From: CAVWNR01 sp963756525
GTDB lineage: Bacteria > Actinomycetota > Actinomycetes > Mycobacteriales > Jatrophihabitantaceae
DNA: 64,000 nt
NCBI GenBank assembly: GCA_963756525.1
Contig: CAVWNR010000004.1
Coordinates: 248,001 to 312,000, forward strand
Direction of reading: 5' to 3'
Shown here: positions 1 to 9,574 of the stretch, one piece after another
How positions within the stretch are numbered: position 1 is the stretch's first letter
Layout of the letters: each line of letters starts with the position of its first letter
Made by a program: the position numbers and the translations under genes
Notes under the pieces: model-generated
What the model was told of the DNA's origin: nothing
Databases searched by the model: none
Seen by the model: the letters and a program-made list of their open reading frames with translations, nothing else

Positions 1-294
1 GTGAACCTGCGCGCCGCGCCGGGGCACACACCGGGCAGCACGATCGTGGTGCTGTCCTGCCACCAACAGCGCGCGGTGCTGCTCGGCGATGTCGTGCACT
101 GCCCGGTCCAACTGCTCGAGGATGAGTGGGAGATGATCGGTGACGTCGATCGGGCGCTCGCGCAGCGCACCCGGGAGGCGCTGGCCCGCGAGTTCGAGGG
201 CACCGGGGTCGCCATGGCGGCCGCCCACTTCCCCGACATGAGGTTCGGGCGACTGCTTCTCGGGCAGGGCCGGCGCAGCTGGGTCGTCGATTGA
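1..294 (+). CDS. MBL-fold metallo-hydrolase, C-terminal part
   Basis: The window opens inside this gene, so only about the last 97 residues are present and the first GTG need not be the true start. The segment GHTPGS, followed by LLGDVVHCP and AAHFPDMRFG, matches the end of metallo-beta-lactamase-fold hydrolases: GHTPGS carries a zinc-ligand histidine, the Asp of GDVVH would be the bridging metal ligand, and AAHFP supplies the last ligand. The N-terminal HxHxDH motif must lie upstream. The substrate cannot be told. No partner gene is visible downstream. Confidence 0.7.
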   Translation: MNLRAAPGHTPGSTIVVLSCHQQRAVLLGDVVHCPVQLLEDEWEMIGDVDRALAQRTREALAREFEGTGVAMAAAHFPDMRFGRLLLGQGRRSWVVD

Positions 295-345
295 CGCAGG
301 GCACGGCGCGACTCGACGCGGTGGTTCCGCCGGTCAGATCAGCCG

Positions 346-510
346 TCATACCGTGCACGAGCGGGTTGTGCCGGTGACGGGGCTGCGCTTCGCCGAGGAG
401 CCTGTCGGCGAGCGGCCCGACACCGGTCGTCCCAAGTGGATCGCGCCCAGCCCGGCGCAGTCCGGAAAGGTGAGATCGCGATCATCCAGTGCTGTGAGCG
501 CCGGCCGGGT
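346..510 (-). pseudogene. STAS-domain (anti-sigma-factor antagonist type) remnant
   Basis: Read on the minus strand, residues DRDLTFPDCAGLGAI resemble the core of STAS domains (consensus D-L-x-F-x-D-x-A-G-L), and the end RSPVTGTTRSCTV resembles the usual last helix. The segment between them fits poorly and nothing upstream restores an N-terminus, so this looks like a decayed C-terminal piece rather than a live gene. The identification rests on about 50 residues. Confidence 0.35.
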
Positions 511-1373
511 CGAGACGCTCGGCCAGCACCGCGCACAGCAGGCCGGCCTCGCGGCCGACCCGCATCTCGTCCGCACCGCCCGGCGCGGCGTGGCTGGCCT
601 TCTGTCCCTTCCGCGGGGGGCGCCAACCAGCGCACCAGCATCCCGCCGACCGCGCGACGCGTCGGCCCGGACGGGTCCGGCCTCGATCCCAGTCACGGCC
701 CGGTCGCCCCGCGTGATCGACCGTCTCCGGCAGGATGCGTGCGAACCCCGGGTGTCCGGATCTAGCCGCGAATTGCGAACGTCGTCGACGAGCGGGCTGG
801 GCTCGCCGAGCTGACCGGCGAATCCGTCTTCAGCGCGGCATAGAAAGACGCGAGTGCGGCGCAGATCTTGCGCAGGACATGTCGTGTGCGTCAGCGTGGT
901 TGCGCAAGGTCGCGAAGGTGACGCGGCAAGTGGACGCGGCACGCACGCAGATCGACGCCAGCTCCCCGGCTCGGTGGAGGCGGGTGACCCGGGGGTGGAG
1001 TGTTCAGGGCAGCAGGGCATGGGTTCGCTGGACCGTATCCGCCCACAACCTCGCTCACGCACGGTGCATCCAGGATCAGCCGGCCGTTGGCTGCGGCGAT
1101 CCAGACATGCACCGCGCGCGGACCGGGCCGGCAAGGAGCTGGCCGCGTTCCTGATCGAGCTCGACGCCCGCGGCGCCGGCCAACGACCCGACGGCACGCG
1201 ATCGCGGCCGATAGGCCGGCGGCGACGGGTCCCGCCCCGCAGATCGACGGGAGTGCGTGCGCTTCTCCGCCAGGTTGATCAACTGGCCGCGGCAGTCTGT
1301 TCTGGAGGTACGCGATCAGGGGCGCCGGTTGCGTGTCACGCACGCCGGCCGTCCGGGCGCATCGCGATCCGGG
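511..1373. other. Stretch without a supportable gene
   Basis: All frames give only Arg/Pro/Ala-rich translations with no recognisable domain, no ribosome binding site and no continuation of the STAS-like remnant. It may be decayed coding sequence, but I cannot assign it. Confidence 0.4.
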
Positions 1374-2087
1374 TCAGCTGAGCTGCTCGTGAATGAAGTC
1401 AAGGGCCCGGTGGATGGCCAGCCGTGACTGCTCGCTGTCGTCGGTGGTGTCGAAGGCGTGGTGACCGTCCGGTACGTCGATGACGGTCAAGGTGACACCG
1501 TGCCTAAAGGCGGCGTCGATGAATTCCTGTTGTGCGCCAAGTAAGGTCGGCGAATCCAGGCCCGCCCGGGTCAGCAGGATCGGTACCCGGGTGCGAGCGG
1601 TCAGTTCCGCGGCCGGGGAGAATCCTGCAGCCGGCCCGAGCGGGTGCAACATCGGGTAGGACAACGCCACGGTGCGCAGCCACGGCGCCGGCTGCCGCAG
1701 CACCGTGGCCGCGAGTGGGCCGCCCCCGGAGAAGAACCAGATCGCGACCCGGTCGGGGTCGACGTCGGCGCTGTCTCGGATCGCGTGCAGGATCGAGGCC
1801 AGTTGCCCGGCAGCTTTCGGGTAGTCGATAGAACGCAGCAGCGCGTGGTCGAACATGACGGCCGCGATCCCGCGTGCCGCCAGCGCCGCGGCGTAGCCGC
1901 GAAACACCGGCCATTGCCTCGGCGCAACATTTGGCGGCTCGCGCATCGGGCCGCCATGCACCAGCACCGCGACCGGAGCCGGGGTGCGTGTGTTCGTGGG
2001 TAGGCAAATGTCGAATTCGCCCGCGTCAACCACGTCGACCGGGTCGGTCGACACGACGAACGGTCGCAGATACTCCGGAATCGTCAC
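1374..2087 (-). CDS. Alpha/beta hydrolase, dienelactone-hydrolase type
   Basis: A 237-residue single-domain alpha/beta hydrolase, presumably a cytoplasmic esterase or acyl-ester hydrolase; the substrate is not predictable. Visible features: oxyanion-hole motif VLVHGGP near residue 42, nucleophile elbow WFFSGGGP (Ser in S-G-G-G context rather than classical GxSxG) near 120, an acidic residue in TRAGLDS near 175, and catalytic-type His in DGHHAFD near 208. There is no signal peptide. The GTG start at 2087 is the first in frame and has only a weak Shine-Dalgarno. It stands alone, with no gene on the same strand immediately upstream. Confidence 0.85.
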   Translation of the reverse strand: MTIPEYLRPFVVSTDPVDVVDAGEFDICLPTNTRTPAPVAVLVHGGPMREPPNVAPRQWPVFRGYAAALAARGIAAVMFDHALLRSIDYPKAAGQLASILHAIRDSADVDPDRVAIWFFSGGGPLAATVLRQPAPWLRTVALSYPMLHPLGPAAGFSPAAELTARTRVPILLTRAGLDSPTLLGAQQEFIDAAFRHGVTLTVIDVPDGHHAFDTTDDSEQSRLAIHRALDFIHEQLS

Positions 2088-2780
2088 CCGGCCAGTGAAG
2101 CATCACCCGAACGGCCGCATCCGAGCCGATATCACCCCCAGGGATGCGCACGCCGTCTACGTGCGAATCTGTGGCCAATCGGAGCGATGTAATGGTCTGC
2201 GCCGTCGACCTTCGCGCCGCGCTCGCGGCGAGAGTTGCGTCGTCGATCCACCCGGCGCACGGCGAGTAGCCGACGATCCACACCATCGCCAACTCCCCGG
2301 CCTCGGCACAGCTGCGTGATGCCGCCATGTGCGAGCAGACCGGTCGGTCGAGAGCTGAGGCTTCGCCGCCACCGGCACGCACCGGATGCCAGGTCCGGCC
2401 GCGGCCCGATCATCTGCGCTCCAGCCGGAATGTCTTCGCCTCCCAGCCGTCCAAGATTGATCTATCGGCGCGAGCGACGCCCAGCAAACCCGAGCGACAT
2501 GGGCGGATCGGGTCGTCCCGGCCAACGTGGATCTTCGTGTCCCCTCACCGGTGCGCGGGATACCTGCGGCGCTCGCACGAATCTTCACGTGAGCGTGCCC
2601 ATCGGAGGCGCGATCGGGCTGATCGGAATCAGAGGATCGGTAGCCATGCACCACGCGGAAGCGCCTGCACCAGGCCCAAGCCGGCGGGAGGGTCGCCCGG
2701 GTTCGGGACGGCGGCGCGCACTAGGCTCGCCACCGCTGGGCTGGGCCCGGTTCAGGCCGCTCGGAGTGGAGAGCACGCGG
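2088..2780. other. Intergenic stretch between hydrolase and SDR gene
   Basis: About 690 bases with open frames on both strands but no recognisable protein. Long frames entering the SDR gene from upstream have Arg-rich, low-complexity content and are not convincing N-terminal extensions. I see no clear promoter. Confidence 0.4.
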
Positions 2781-3605
2781 ATGGTCGACGGCGGGGTGGC
2801 GCTGGTGACCGGCGCGTCGTCCGGGATCGGGCAGCACACCGCGCGCCAGCTCCGCCAGGCCGGGTTCACGGTCTATGGGGTAGCCCGCCGGGTAGATCGA
2901 CTCCAGCCGCTCGCCGACGCCGTGGTGCAGGTGTTCGCCATGGACCTCACCGAGGACACCTCGATGGTCAGCGGGATCGAGCGGATCCTGGCCGAGGCCG
3001 GACGGGTGGACGTGCTGGTCAACAACGCCGGCTACGGCTGCTACGGCGCGGTCGAGGATGTCCCGCTGGAGGAGGCACGTCGCCAGTTCGAGGTGAACCT
3101 GTTCGGTCTGGCACGGCTGGTACAGCTGGCGTTGCCGGGCATGCGCGCCCAGCACAGCGGGCGGATCATCAATGTCTCCTCGATCGGCGGGAAAATATAC
3201 GAGCCGCTCGGCGCCTGGTATCACGCCACCAAATTCGCCGTGGAGGGATTCAGCGACAGCCTGCGCGTCGAGCTGCGCCCACACGGCATCCAGGTCGTCA
3301 TCATCGAGCCTGGCCCGATCCGCACCGAATGGAACACCATCGCCCGCGACCACCTGCTTGCGCAGTCCCAGCCCGGCGCCTACGCCGACCAAGCCCGCGG
3401 CGCAGCCCGGGTGATGGCCGCGGCCGACCGTCCCAACCGTGGGTCGGGACCAGATGTGGTAGCGCGCAAAATCGTGCACGCGGCAACGGCCGACCGGCCT
3501 CGCGCCCGCTACCCGGTCGGCCACGGCGCCGGCACCATCCTCGCCGCCCGCCGGCTGCTACCCGACCGTGCCATGGACGCGGCGGTGGCACGCATCTACC
3601 GCTGA
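2781..3605 (+). CDS. Short-chain dehydrogenase/reductase (SDR)
   Basis: A 274-residue classical SDR, an NAD(P)-dependent oxidoreductase of unknown substrate. Residues 10-17 TGASSGIG form the cofactor loop, NNAG is at 81-84, NVSS places the catalytic Ser near 133-134, and Y147-x3-K151 (YHATK) completes the active site. The arginines after the second strand (ARRVDR) suggest NADP. ATG 2781 is preceded by a purine-rich GGAGAG-like stretch and sits right before the conserved first strand, so the longer upstream frame is rejected. It resembles the SDRs often called retinol/oxidoreductase-like in actinobacteria. It is followed by a broken peptidase gene on the same strand. Confidence 0.92.
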   Translation: MVDGGVALVTGASSGIGQHTARQLRQAGFTVYGVARRVDRLQPLADAVVQVFAMDLTEDTSMVSGIERILAEAGRVDVLVNNAGYGCYGAVEDVPLEEARRQFEVNLFGLARLVQLALPGMRAQHSGRIINVSSIGGKIYEPLGAWYHATKFAVEGFSDSLRVELRPHGIQVVIIEPGPIRTEWNTIARDHLLAQSQPGAYADQARGAARVMAAADRPNRGSGPDVVARKIVHAATADRPRARYPVGHGAGTILAARRLLPDRAMDAAVARIYR

Positions 3606-3639
3606 ACCAAGCCGAAGCAACTCCGCCAGCCCATCACCG

Positions 3640-4581
3640 ATCGACAAGCTCACCGTGCTCGACGCCGCCAACGGCAGGGCCGTCCAGACCCTGACGGCGG
3701 CTGATCTGGCGACCAGGATCCAGCCGACCGGCGCGTCACTACGCAGCGCGCCTCGCCGGCGGGCAGAACGCCACGCTGTTCCTCCACCTCGTCGTCGACC
3801 CCACGGCGGTGCCGCGCTCCCTGGTCCACTAGCTGACCGCGACCCGTCACCGGCGCCCCGGTCACCCAGCGGCTGGCACCCACCCCAGTCAACAGTCGAA
3901 GGGTTCCGGTGCTCGGGGCCACCGCTCACGGGATCCGGATAACTGGTCGGCGACGGCTGCTGCGACGCCATTCACCACACCCGAGCGTTGCTGCCCATCA
4001 ACGGCAAGCGCACCCTCGCACAGCGTTTCGCCATCGACTGCGAGCAGCTCGGCTCGGACGGGCGCATCTACGCCGGAGGCAAGAACGACGTCCACAGCTA
4101 CCGCATCTACGGGCAACCGGTCCTGGCCGTCGGGGACGCCACCGTGGTCGCGACGCACGACGGCCTCAGCGACCAGGTTCCTGGTGCCTACCCGGCCAAC
4201 CTTCCCATCACAGAAGCCGACGGCAACTACATCGTGCTCGAGCTGGGCAACGGGTCTACGTCAACTACGCCCACCTGCAACGAGGAAGCCTTCGACTCCG
4301 CCCGGGACAGCGAGTGCACACGGGCAACGTGATCCGGCAACAGCATCGCCCCGCATCTGCACCTGCACGTCATGGACAACGCCTCACCGATCGCCGCCGA
4401 AGGGTTGCCCTACCTGATCTCGTCGTTCACGGTCACCGCCCGCGGCGCCAGCACCGCGGACTTCGACGCCGCGGAATCCGACGGGACGCCTCTGCGCACC
4501 GTCGCAGGGATCAGGCCGAGCAAGCACACCGACCAACTCCCGCTCGACCTGAGCGTGCTCACCTTCGCCCGCGGCCACTGA
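3640..4581 (+). pseudogene. M23-family (LytM-type) peptidase, multiply frameshifted
   Basis: The pieces add up to the actinobacterial M23 peptidase family with an N-terminal beta domain: LTVLDAANGRAVQTL near 3650, GDGCCDAIHHTRALLPING near 3953, RIYAGGKNDVHSY near 4066, VYVNYAHLQRGS near 4254 and APHLHLHVMD near 4349 (HLHLH is the zinc/catalytic motif). These pieces lie in different frames: there is a shift and a stop near 3941, another shift near 4250, and a shift back with a short deletion near 4335. The usual first zinc ligands are not in an intact frame, so no functional enzyme is expected. If these were sequencing errors, a secreted or membrane-associated peptidase of about 310 residues would result. 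Confidence 0.75.
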
Positions 4582-4886
4582 TCAGCGCGCTCGCGGTCCT
4601 CGCCAGGCCGTCGTGACCTGAGTCGTCACCGACGTCGCACAGCCCCTGCCTTGACGATCAGCCGGCCGCGCCCAGGCCAGTGCGCGCAGATCACTCGCCC
4701 TCCGGTGCCGGGAGCGCATGACCGTGGGGTCGGACATCACGGCAGCAACCGTCATGGCTCACTGGGTTCGGGATCGGGCTACCAGGGACGGTTGCGTGGG
4801 TGTTCATCGCCCTAGGGTGATCTAGCGTCGTCTGACTGAGCCGGCGCTCGCGGTTCGCCGCCGTGCCGGGCGAAGCGGAGGTGTGC

Positions 4887-6410
4887 GTGCTCGCGCTGGT
4901 CGTGCTCATGGCGATCCTGCTCGTCTGGGGGCTGGTGGCCGGTCGGCTCGCCCGGTGGAGCATCACCGCGCCGCTCGCGATGGTGATCGCTGGGATCGGG
5001 CTGACCTACGGGTCCTCCCCCGTCATCGCGCTGGATCTGGATGCGCATGGCGTCGAGCACGGGGTCGAGGTGGTCCTGGCGATCCTGCTGTTCGTGGACG
5101 CGACCGAGTCGCCGGGCGGCGTGTTGGGCCGCGAACCGAAGCTGACGCTGCGGCTGCTGCTGATCGCGTTGCCGCTAAGCGCTGGGCTGGCCATCGTCGC
5201 CGGCTACCTGGTGCTTCCGGGCCAGAGCTGGTGGCTGCTCGCCCTGCTCGCGACCGTCACCATCCCGACCGACCTCGCCCCGGCCGCGGCGGTGATCCGC
5301 GACACCCGGGTGCCGGCTCGGCTGCGGGGACTGCTCAACGTAGAGAGCGGGCTCAACGACGGGGTGGTGGCCCCGTTCTTCCTGTTCTGCCTGGCCGCGG
5401 CGAAGGCGGAGGGCCGAGGGTCGGAGGGGATCAACGCGTTGATCGACGCGGTCCCCGCGGTGCTGATCGCGATCGGCGTCGGTCTGCTCGTCGGCCGGGC
5501 GAGCGGCTGGCTGCTGGCCCATGCCTTTCGACGAGGCTGGACGCAGCCCACGGCGCTGCGCATGGGTGTGCTTGCCCTGCCATTGCTGGCCTACGGGCTG
5601 GCGCTGGTCGCGGGCGGGAACGGCTTCGTCGCGGCGTTCATCGCCGGGGTGTTCTTCAGCTCCGCCGCTCGGCGCTTGCCGCACGACGCGCTGCACCTCG
5701 CCGAGGACGTCGGGATGGTCCTCTCGCTCGCCGTCTGGTTCCTGCTCGGCGCGCTGGTCAACGAGGCCTTCGCGGCCGGGATCGACCTGCGTGTCGTCCT
5801 CTACGCCGCGCTGCTCCTGACCGTGGTCCGCATCATGCCGGTGATGCTTGCCGTGGCCGGCAGCGGGATCGGCCGCGGCGACGCCGCCTTCCTGGGCTGG
5901 CTCGGACCGCGGGGCCTAGCCACGATCGTGTTCGGCCTGCTGGCCTTCATCGACCTCAAGCAGCCCGCGAACGACCTGGTGGCGGAGGTGATGGTCGCGA
6001 CCGTGCTGCTCAGCGTCGTGGCGCACGGACTGAGCCTCGGCCCGCTCGCCAGCTGGTATGGACGCGGCGCCACCAAGCGCGCCCGCGAGGCCCGCGCCGG
6101 GCTCGAGGCGGTCACCGCCGCCGAGCAGGAGGTTGACCAGCAGGCGCGGCCGGCGGCCGGCGCGCCGGACGACGACCACCCCTCGCGCCGGCTGCTCGCC
6201 GTGCCCGCCAGCGGCGAGGTCGGGGACCGGGTCGACCGTCTCGATCATCTGCTGACGGTCGTCGAAGGCACCGGGATCGCCGACCTGGACGGCGTCTCGC
6301 GGCCGGTGGCACCCGGGGATGTCATCGCCGTGCCCGCCGGCACCCGGCACAACGTTCGCAACACCGGTACCGAGCCGCTGCGGCTCTACGACCGGCTGGG
6401 GCCGCCCTGA
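4887..6410 (+). CDS. CPA1-type cation/proton antiporter with C-terminal cupin
   Basis: About 507 residues. The first 400 form 11-13 hydrophobic helices typical of the NhaP/CPA1 Na+(K+)/H+ antiporters, with the family motif NVESGLNDGVVAP whose Asn-Asp pair carries ions, and LGPRGLATIVFG later on. After a charged linker (near residues 395-440) comes a cupin-like beta segment, LTVVEGTGIADLDG then PGDVIAVPAGTRHNVRNTG, an unusual tail for this family that may sense a ligand or metal. I place the start at GTG 4887 because the AAGCGGAGG Shine-Dalgarno (4873-4882) is correctly spaced; GTG 4863 and 4881 are alternatives. It probably exports cations for pH or salt balance in the plasma membrane. Confidence 0.9.
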   Translation: MLALVVLMAILLVWGLVAGRLARWSITAPLAMVIAGIGLTYGSSPVIALDLDAHGVEHGVEVVLAILLFVDATESPGGVLGREPKLTLRLLLIALPLSAGLAIVAGYLVLPGQSWWLLALLATVTIPTDLAPAAAVIRDTRVPARLRGLLNVESGLNDGVVAPFFLFCLAAAKAEGRGSEGINALIDAVPAVLIAIGVGLLVGRASGWLLAHAFRRGWTQPTALRMGVLALPLLAYGLALVAGGNGFVAAFIAGVFFSSAARRLPHDALHLAEDVGMVLSLAVWFLLGALVNEAFAAGIDLRVVLYAALLLTVVRIMPVMLAVAGSGIGRGDAAFLGWLGPRGLATIVFGLLAFIDLKQPANDLVAEVMVATVLLSVVAHGLSLGPLASWYGRGATKRAREARAGLEAVTAAEQEVDQQARPAAGAPDDDHPSRRLLAVPASGEVGDRVDRLDHLLTVVEGTGIADLDGVSRPVAPGDVIAVPAGTRHNVRNTGTEPLRLYDRLGPP

Positions 6411-6568
6411 CCCACGGGCCGCTCTGCCGCCCGGCTCGTTCCCGGGTCCCCAAATATGCTCCGGCGGGCGACACGTCGGCGGCGCCGGGCCGAGTAGCGC
6501 GGTAGCAGGCGGTGCGCGGGCGATACTGTGCAGCGTCGCCGCGGGGGCAATAGCAGCGGGGGAGGGCC

Positions 6569-8590
6569 ATGCCCAGGCCGGTCGACAACTACACCAGCTA
6601 CCTGCCCGGCCTGGACGGGATGCGCGCGGTTGCGGTGGCGCTGGTGATCGGGTTCCACCTCGGTCTCGGCGTGTTTCAGGGTGGGCTGCTGGGGGTCGGC
6701 GTGTTCTTCACCCTCAGCGGCTACCTGATCACCGGCCTGCTGATCGGGGGCTGGCGGCGGCATCACGACTGGGGCTTGAAGACGTTCTGGGTTCGGCGGG
6801 CGCGCCGGCTGCTGCCGGCGGTGGTGGTCCTGCTGGTGACCTGCCTGCTCATCGTGCTGATCACCGATCGGTCCGAGCTGGGCAGGCGGGCGGGGCAGGC
6901 GCTGGCCGCGCTGTGCTATGTGGCGAACTGGCACACGATCTACGCGGGTGACTCCTACTTCACCCAAATCCACGGACCCGGCCCGTTCGATCATCTGTGG
7001 TCGCTGTCGGTGGAGGAGCAGTTCTACCTGGTGTGGCCGCTGCTGCTGGCCGTGCTGGTGATCGTGTTCCGGGCGCGGATGGCGGCGGTCGCCGCCGCGA
7101 CCGCGCTGCTGGCGGCGGGGTCGTTCGTGCTGTTGGCGCTGCTGGCCCAGCCCGGCATGGATAACACCCGCGCCTATGAGGGCACCGATGCGCGCGCCGG
7201 CGGGCTGCTGGTCGGGGCCTGCCTGGTGCTGCTGTGGCGCACTCCAGCCGGCAAGGTCCCAGATGACCCGCGGCGGTGGTGGGGCATGGGTGCGGCCCTG
7301 GACGCGCTGGGGCTGGCTGCTCTGGTCGGCATCGGCTGGCTGGTCAAGACCACCAACCAGGACACGTTGTCGCTGTACCGGTGGGGGCTGCTGGTGCTGA
7401 GCCTGGCCACGGTGACGCTGCTGGCGGCGGTGGCACACCCGGCCACGCTGTTGGGCAGGATCTTTGCGATAGCGCCGCTGCGCTGGCTGGGCGAACGCTC
7501 CTACGGGCTGTACCTGTGGCATCTGCCGGTGATCGTGTTCACCCCCGCCGACGTCCTGGCGACCCGCCCCGCGGTGCGCGACCTGTGCCAGATCGCGATC
7601 ACCGTCGGGTTAGCCGCGCTGTCCTGGCAGGTGATCGAAGACCCGATCCGCCGCCACGGCCTGCTCGGCGCCCTGCGGGCGGCGCGGGGTAGCACCGCAC
7701 GATCGGGGACCTCTCCCGCCGCGGGCCGCCGCCGGTCACCCAGGCTGGTGGGCGCGGCGCTGTTCGTGCCGGTCGCGGTGGCGGTGCTGTTGCTGCCCCA
7801 CGCGCTGCCGCGCGAACCGCGCTCGGCTCTCGCGATGGCGCCGCCGCCCGCGCCGCTAACCGCCGCCGCCGGCCGAACATCGCCAACCGTCCCCGGCCGG
7901 ACATCGACACGCCCCGAAGTTCGAGCACCCGCGGCGAACATACCCAGCCAGTTGCCCCGTACCGAGTGCACCAGCGTGTTCCTGGTCGGTGATTCCACCT
8001 CCGAGGGCCTCTACGGGCCGGACTCGGCGCTGTCACCGCAGCAGAACCTGGCCGGCCAGCTGGCCGAGGTCGGGGTGCGCGGTTTCACCGCCGCGATCTC
8101 CGGCGCCCGCAGCATCATCGAATCTTATGCGGGCCAGCCCTCCGGTGAGGACGTGATCAAGCAGCAGGTCAACGCCGGGTATCGCGGCTGCTGGATCATC
8201 GCCCTGGGCAACATCGACGCCGCCACCGTCGCCAAATACGCCCCCGACACCATGTCGATCGCCGAGCGGATCGCCACCGTCATGCACACCATCCCCAAGC
8301 AGTCACCGGTGATGTGGCTGACCACCCGCACCATCCGCACCGACGGCGACTTCCGGGAAAGCGTCTACCCGGCCTGGAACCGGGGCCTGCTCGCCGCGTG
8401 CAGCAGCTACCCGAACATGCGCGTCTACGACTGGGCCAGCGCCTACCAGACCGCCTGGATCGGACCCGACGGCATCCACGCCACCACCACCGGCTACCAG
8501 CACAAGGCTCAGCTGATGGCCCGCGCCCTGGCCACCGGCTTCCCCGCGACCGGCTCGCCGCCGTCCACCTGCCTGGTCATCGAGCCGTAA
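6569..8590 (+). CDS. OafA/YrhL-type acyltransferase with SGNH domain
   Basis: A 673-residue membrane enzyme that probably transfers acyl (often acetyl) groups to a surface polysaccharide, peptidoglycan or lipid. The N-terminal AT3 part (about residues 8-375) begins with YLPGLDGMRAVAV, contains the conserved membrane His in IGFHLGLG and the SVEEQFYLVWP motif, and has about ten membrane helices. A Pro/Ala-rich linker leads to a C-terminal SGNH hydrolase-like domain: FLVGDSTSEG (nucleophile Ser) and PDGIHATTTGYQ (Asp-x-x-His). ATG 6569 has a strong GGGGGAGGG site just upstream. No glycosyltransferases lie beside it, so the acceptor is unknown. Confidence 0.92.
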   Translation: MPRPVDNYTSYLPGLDGMRAVAVALVIGFHLGLGVFQGGLLGVGVFFTLSGYLITGLLIGGWRRHHDWGLKTFWVRRARRLLPAVVVLLVTCLLIVLITDRSELGRRAGQALAALCYVANWHTIYAGDSYFTQIHGPGPFDHLWSLSVEEQFYLVWPLLLAVLVIVFRARMAAVAAATALLAAGSFVLLALLAQPGMDNTRAYEGTDARAGGLLVGACLVLLWRTPAGKVPDDPRRWWGMGAALDALGLAALVGIGWLVKTTNQDTLSLYRWGLLVLSLATVTLLAAVAHPATLLGRIFAIAPLRWLGERSYGLYLWHLPVIVFTPADVLATRPAVRDLCQIAITVGLAALSWQVIEDPIRRHGLLGALRAARGSTARSGTSPAAGRRRSPRLVGAALFVPVAVAVLLLPHALPREPRSALAMAPPPAPLTAAAGRTSPTVPGRTSTRPEVRAPAANIPSQLPRTECTSVFLVGDSTSEGLYGPDSALSPQQNLAGQLAEVGVRGFTAAISGARSIIESYAGQPSGEDVIKQQVNAGYRGCWIIALGNIDAATVAKYAPDTMSIAERIATVMHTIPKQSPVMWLTTRTIRTDGDFRESVYPAWNRGLLAACSSYPNMRVYDWASAYQTAWIGPDGIHATTTGYQHKAQLMARALATGFPATGSPPSTCLVIEP

Positions 8591-8647
8591 CCGCGACTTT
8601 TAGCCTCTCGACTCCGACGCTCGCCACGCGGTCCGCCGACGCGAAGG

Positions 8648-8880
8648 CTATCGCTGTGGATGCGCCGCGACAGAATTGATCAGGTCCTCCGGCAGTGGTG
8701 TGGGTGCTGCGTAGAGGGATCGCACCTTCGTGCTGACCGCGAAGTACTCGTCGACGACGGTGCGATCGGCGATACGGGCGTCGAGCAGATGTCCAGACGG
8801 CGGTGGCCGAGCATCGCCGCGATCGCCTCGATGGACATGCCTCCGTTTCGCATAGGTAGCGTGCCAGTATCGGCGAAGAA
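8648..8880 (-). pseudogene. Tyrosine recombinase C-terminal remnant
   Basis: On the minus strand, GGMSIEAIAAMLGHRRLD (the helix before the nucleophile, with the LGHR His-Arg-type box) is followed after a frameshift near 8785 by ARIADRTVVDEYFAVSTK. In intact relatives these segments are continuous, with a catalytic Tyr in a Y-A-R-I-A-like context; here the Tyr is lost at the frameshift. Only this end of the enzyme is left. It lies directly upstream of the divergent VOC gene and marks old mobile DNA next to the IS21 island. Confidence 0.6.
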
Positions 8881-8892
8881 ACGGAGGCCACC

Positions 8893-9240
8893 ATGTCGAA
8901 CATCGTGAACTACTTCGAGATCGGTTCCCCGGATGCTGAGGCAACACGGGCGTTCTACGGCGGGCTATTCGGCTGGGCGTTCGGTGAGCCCGCGATGCCG
9001 GCGCGGTACAGCATGATCGAGCAGGACAAGGGCGGGCTCTGGGATACCTCCGCGATGGGCGGAACGAGCTGGGCAATCTTCTACGTCCAGGTCGACGACG
9101 TCCAGGCGGCGCTCGGCCGCGCCGAGGAGCTGGGCGCGACCGTCGCTGTTCCGCTCGTCGACAACGGGCAGATCGAGTTCGCGCACCTCGTCGACCCGCA
9201 CGGCAACCGGTTCGGTATCTGGCGGCCCAAGGACGTGTAA
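8893..9240 (+). CDS. VOC-superfamily (glyoxalase-like) protein
   Basis: A 115-residue single-module vicinal-oxygen-chelate protein. The start NYFEIGSPDAEATRAFYGGLFGW is nearly the consensus for this fold (only its first half is needed to recognise it), and the end HLVDPHGNRFGIW carries the second half of the metal/ligand face. These small proteins act as dimers in antibiotic binding, glyoxalase-like or unknown reactions. The predicted metal ligands are incomplete, so catalysis is uncertain. ATG 8893 has ACGGAGG seven bases upstream. It is a single-gene transcription unit. Confidence 0.92.
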   Translation: MSNIVNYFEIGSPDAEATRAFYGGLFGWAFGEPAMPARYSMIEQDKGGLWDTSAMGGTSWAIFYVQVDDVQAALGRAEELGATVAVPLVDNGQIEFAHLVDPHGNRFGIWRPKDV

Positions 9241-9574
9241 CAGCGGGCGTCCACCCGACCCAGTTCCATCCTTTTCGCCCGCTGCACGAGTCCCCTCGTT
9301 CGCCGGCGGTGGTGACCGCCCCAGGCAAGCGGCGGCTGCTGCCTGCGGGTGCGCGCCCGACAGCGTCCCCGACCGCATCCGCGGAACGAGCACGGCAAAC
9401 CGCGCACGCTGACCCGAGGACATCGGCGAACGGAGGCCCGTCACCGGCGAACCCATCACCCCCGAACCCGGCGAACCAACCTGCTAACCAACCCAACTCG
9501 ACAGATCCGCGCTGACGGCACATCCAGGGACATGGGCAGAGTCTCGACCATGATGCGCACGTTGCCCATCAGCG

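Noticed and set aside
2235..2780. N-terminal extension of the SDR protein
   Set aside because: The extra 180 residues are Arg/Pro-rich, and the SDR family begins at ATG 2781 with its first strand.
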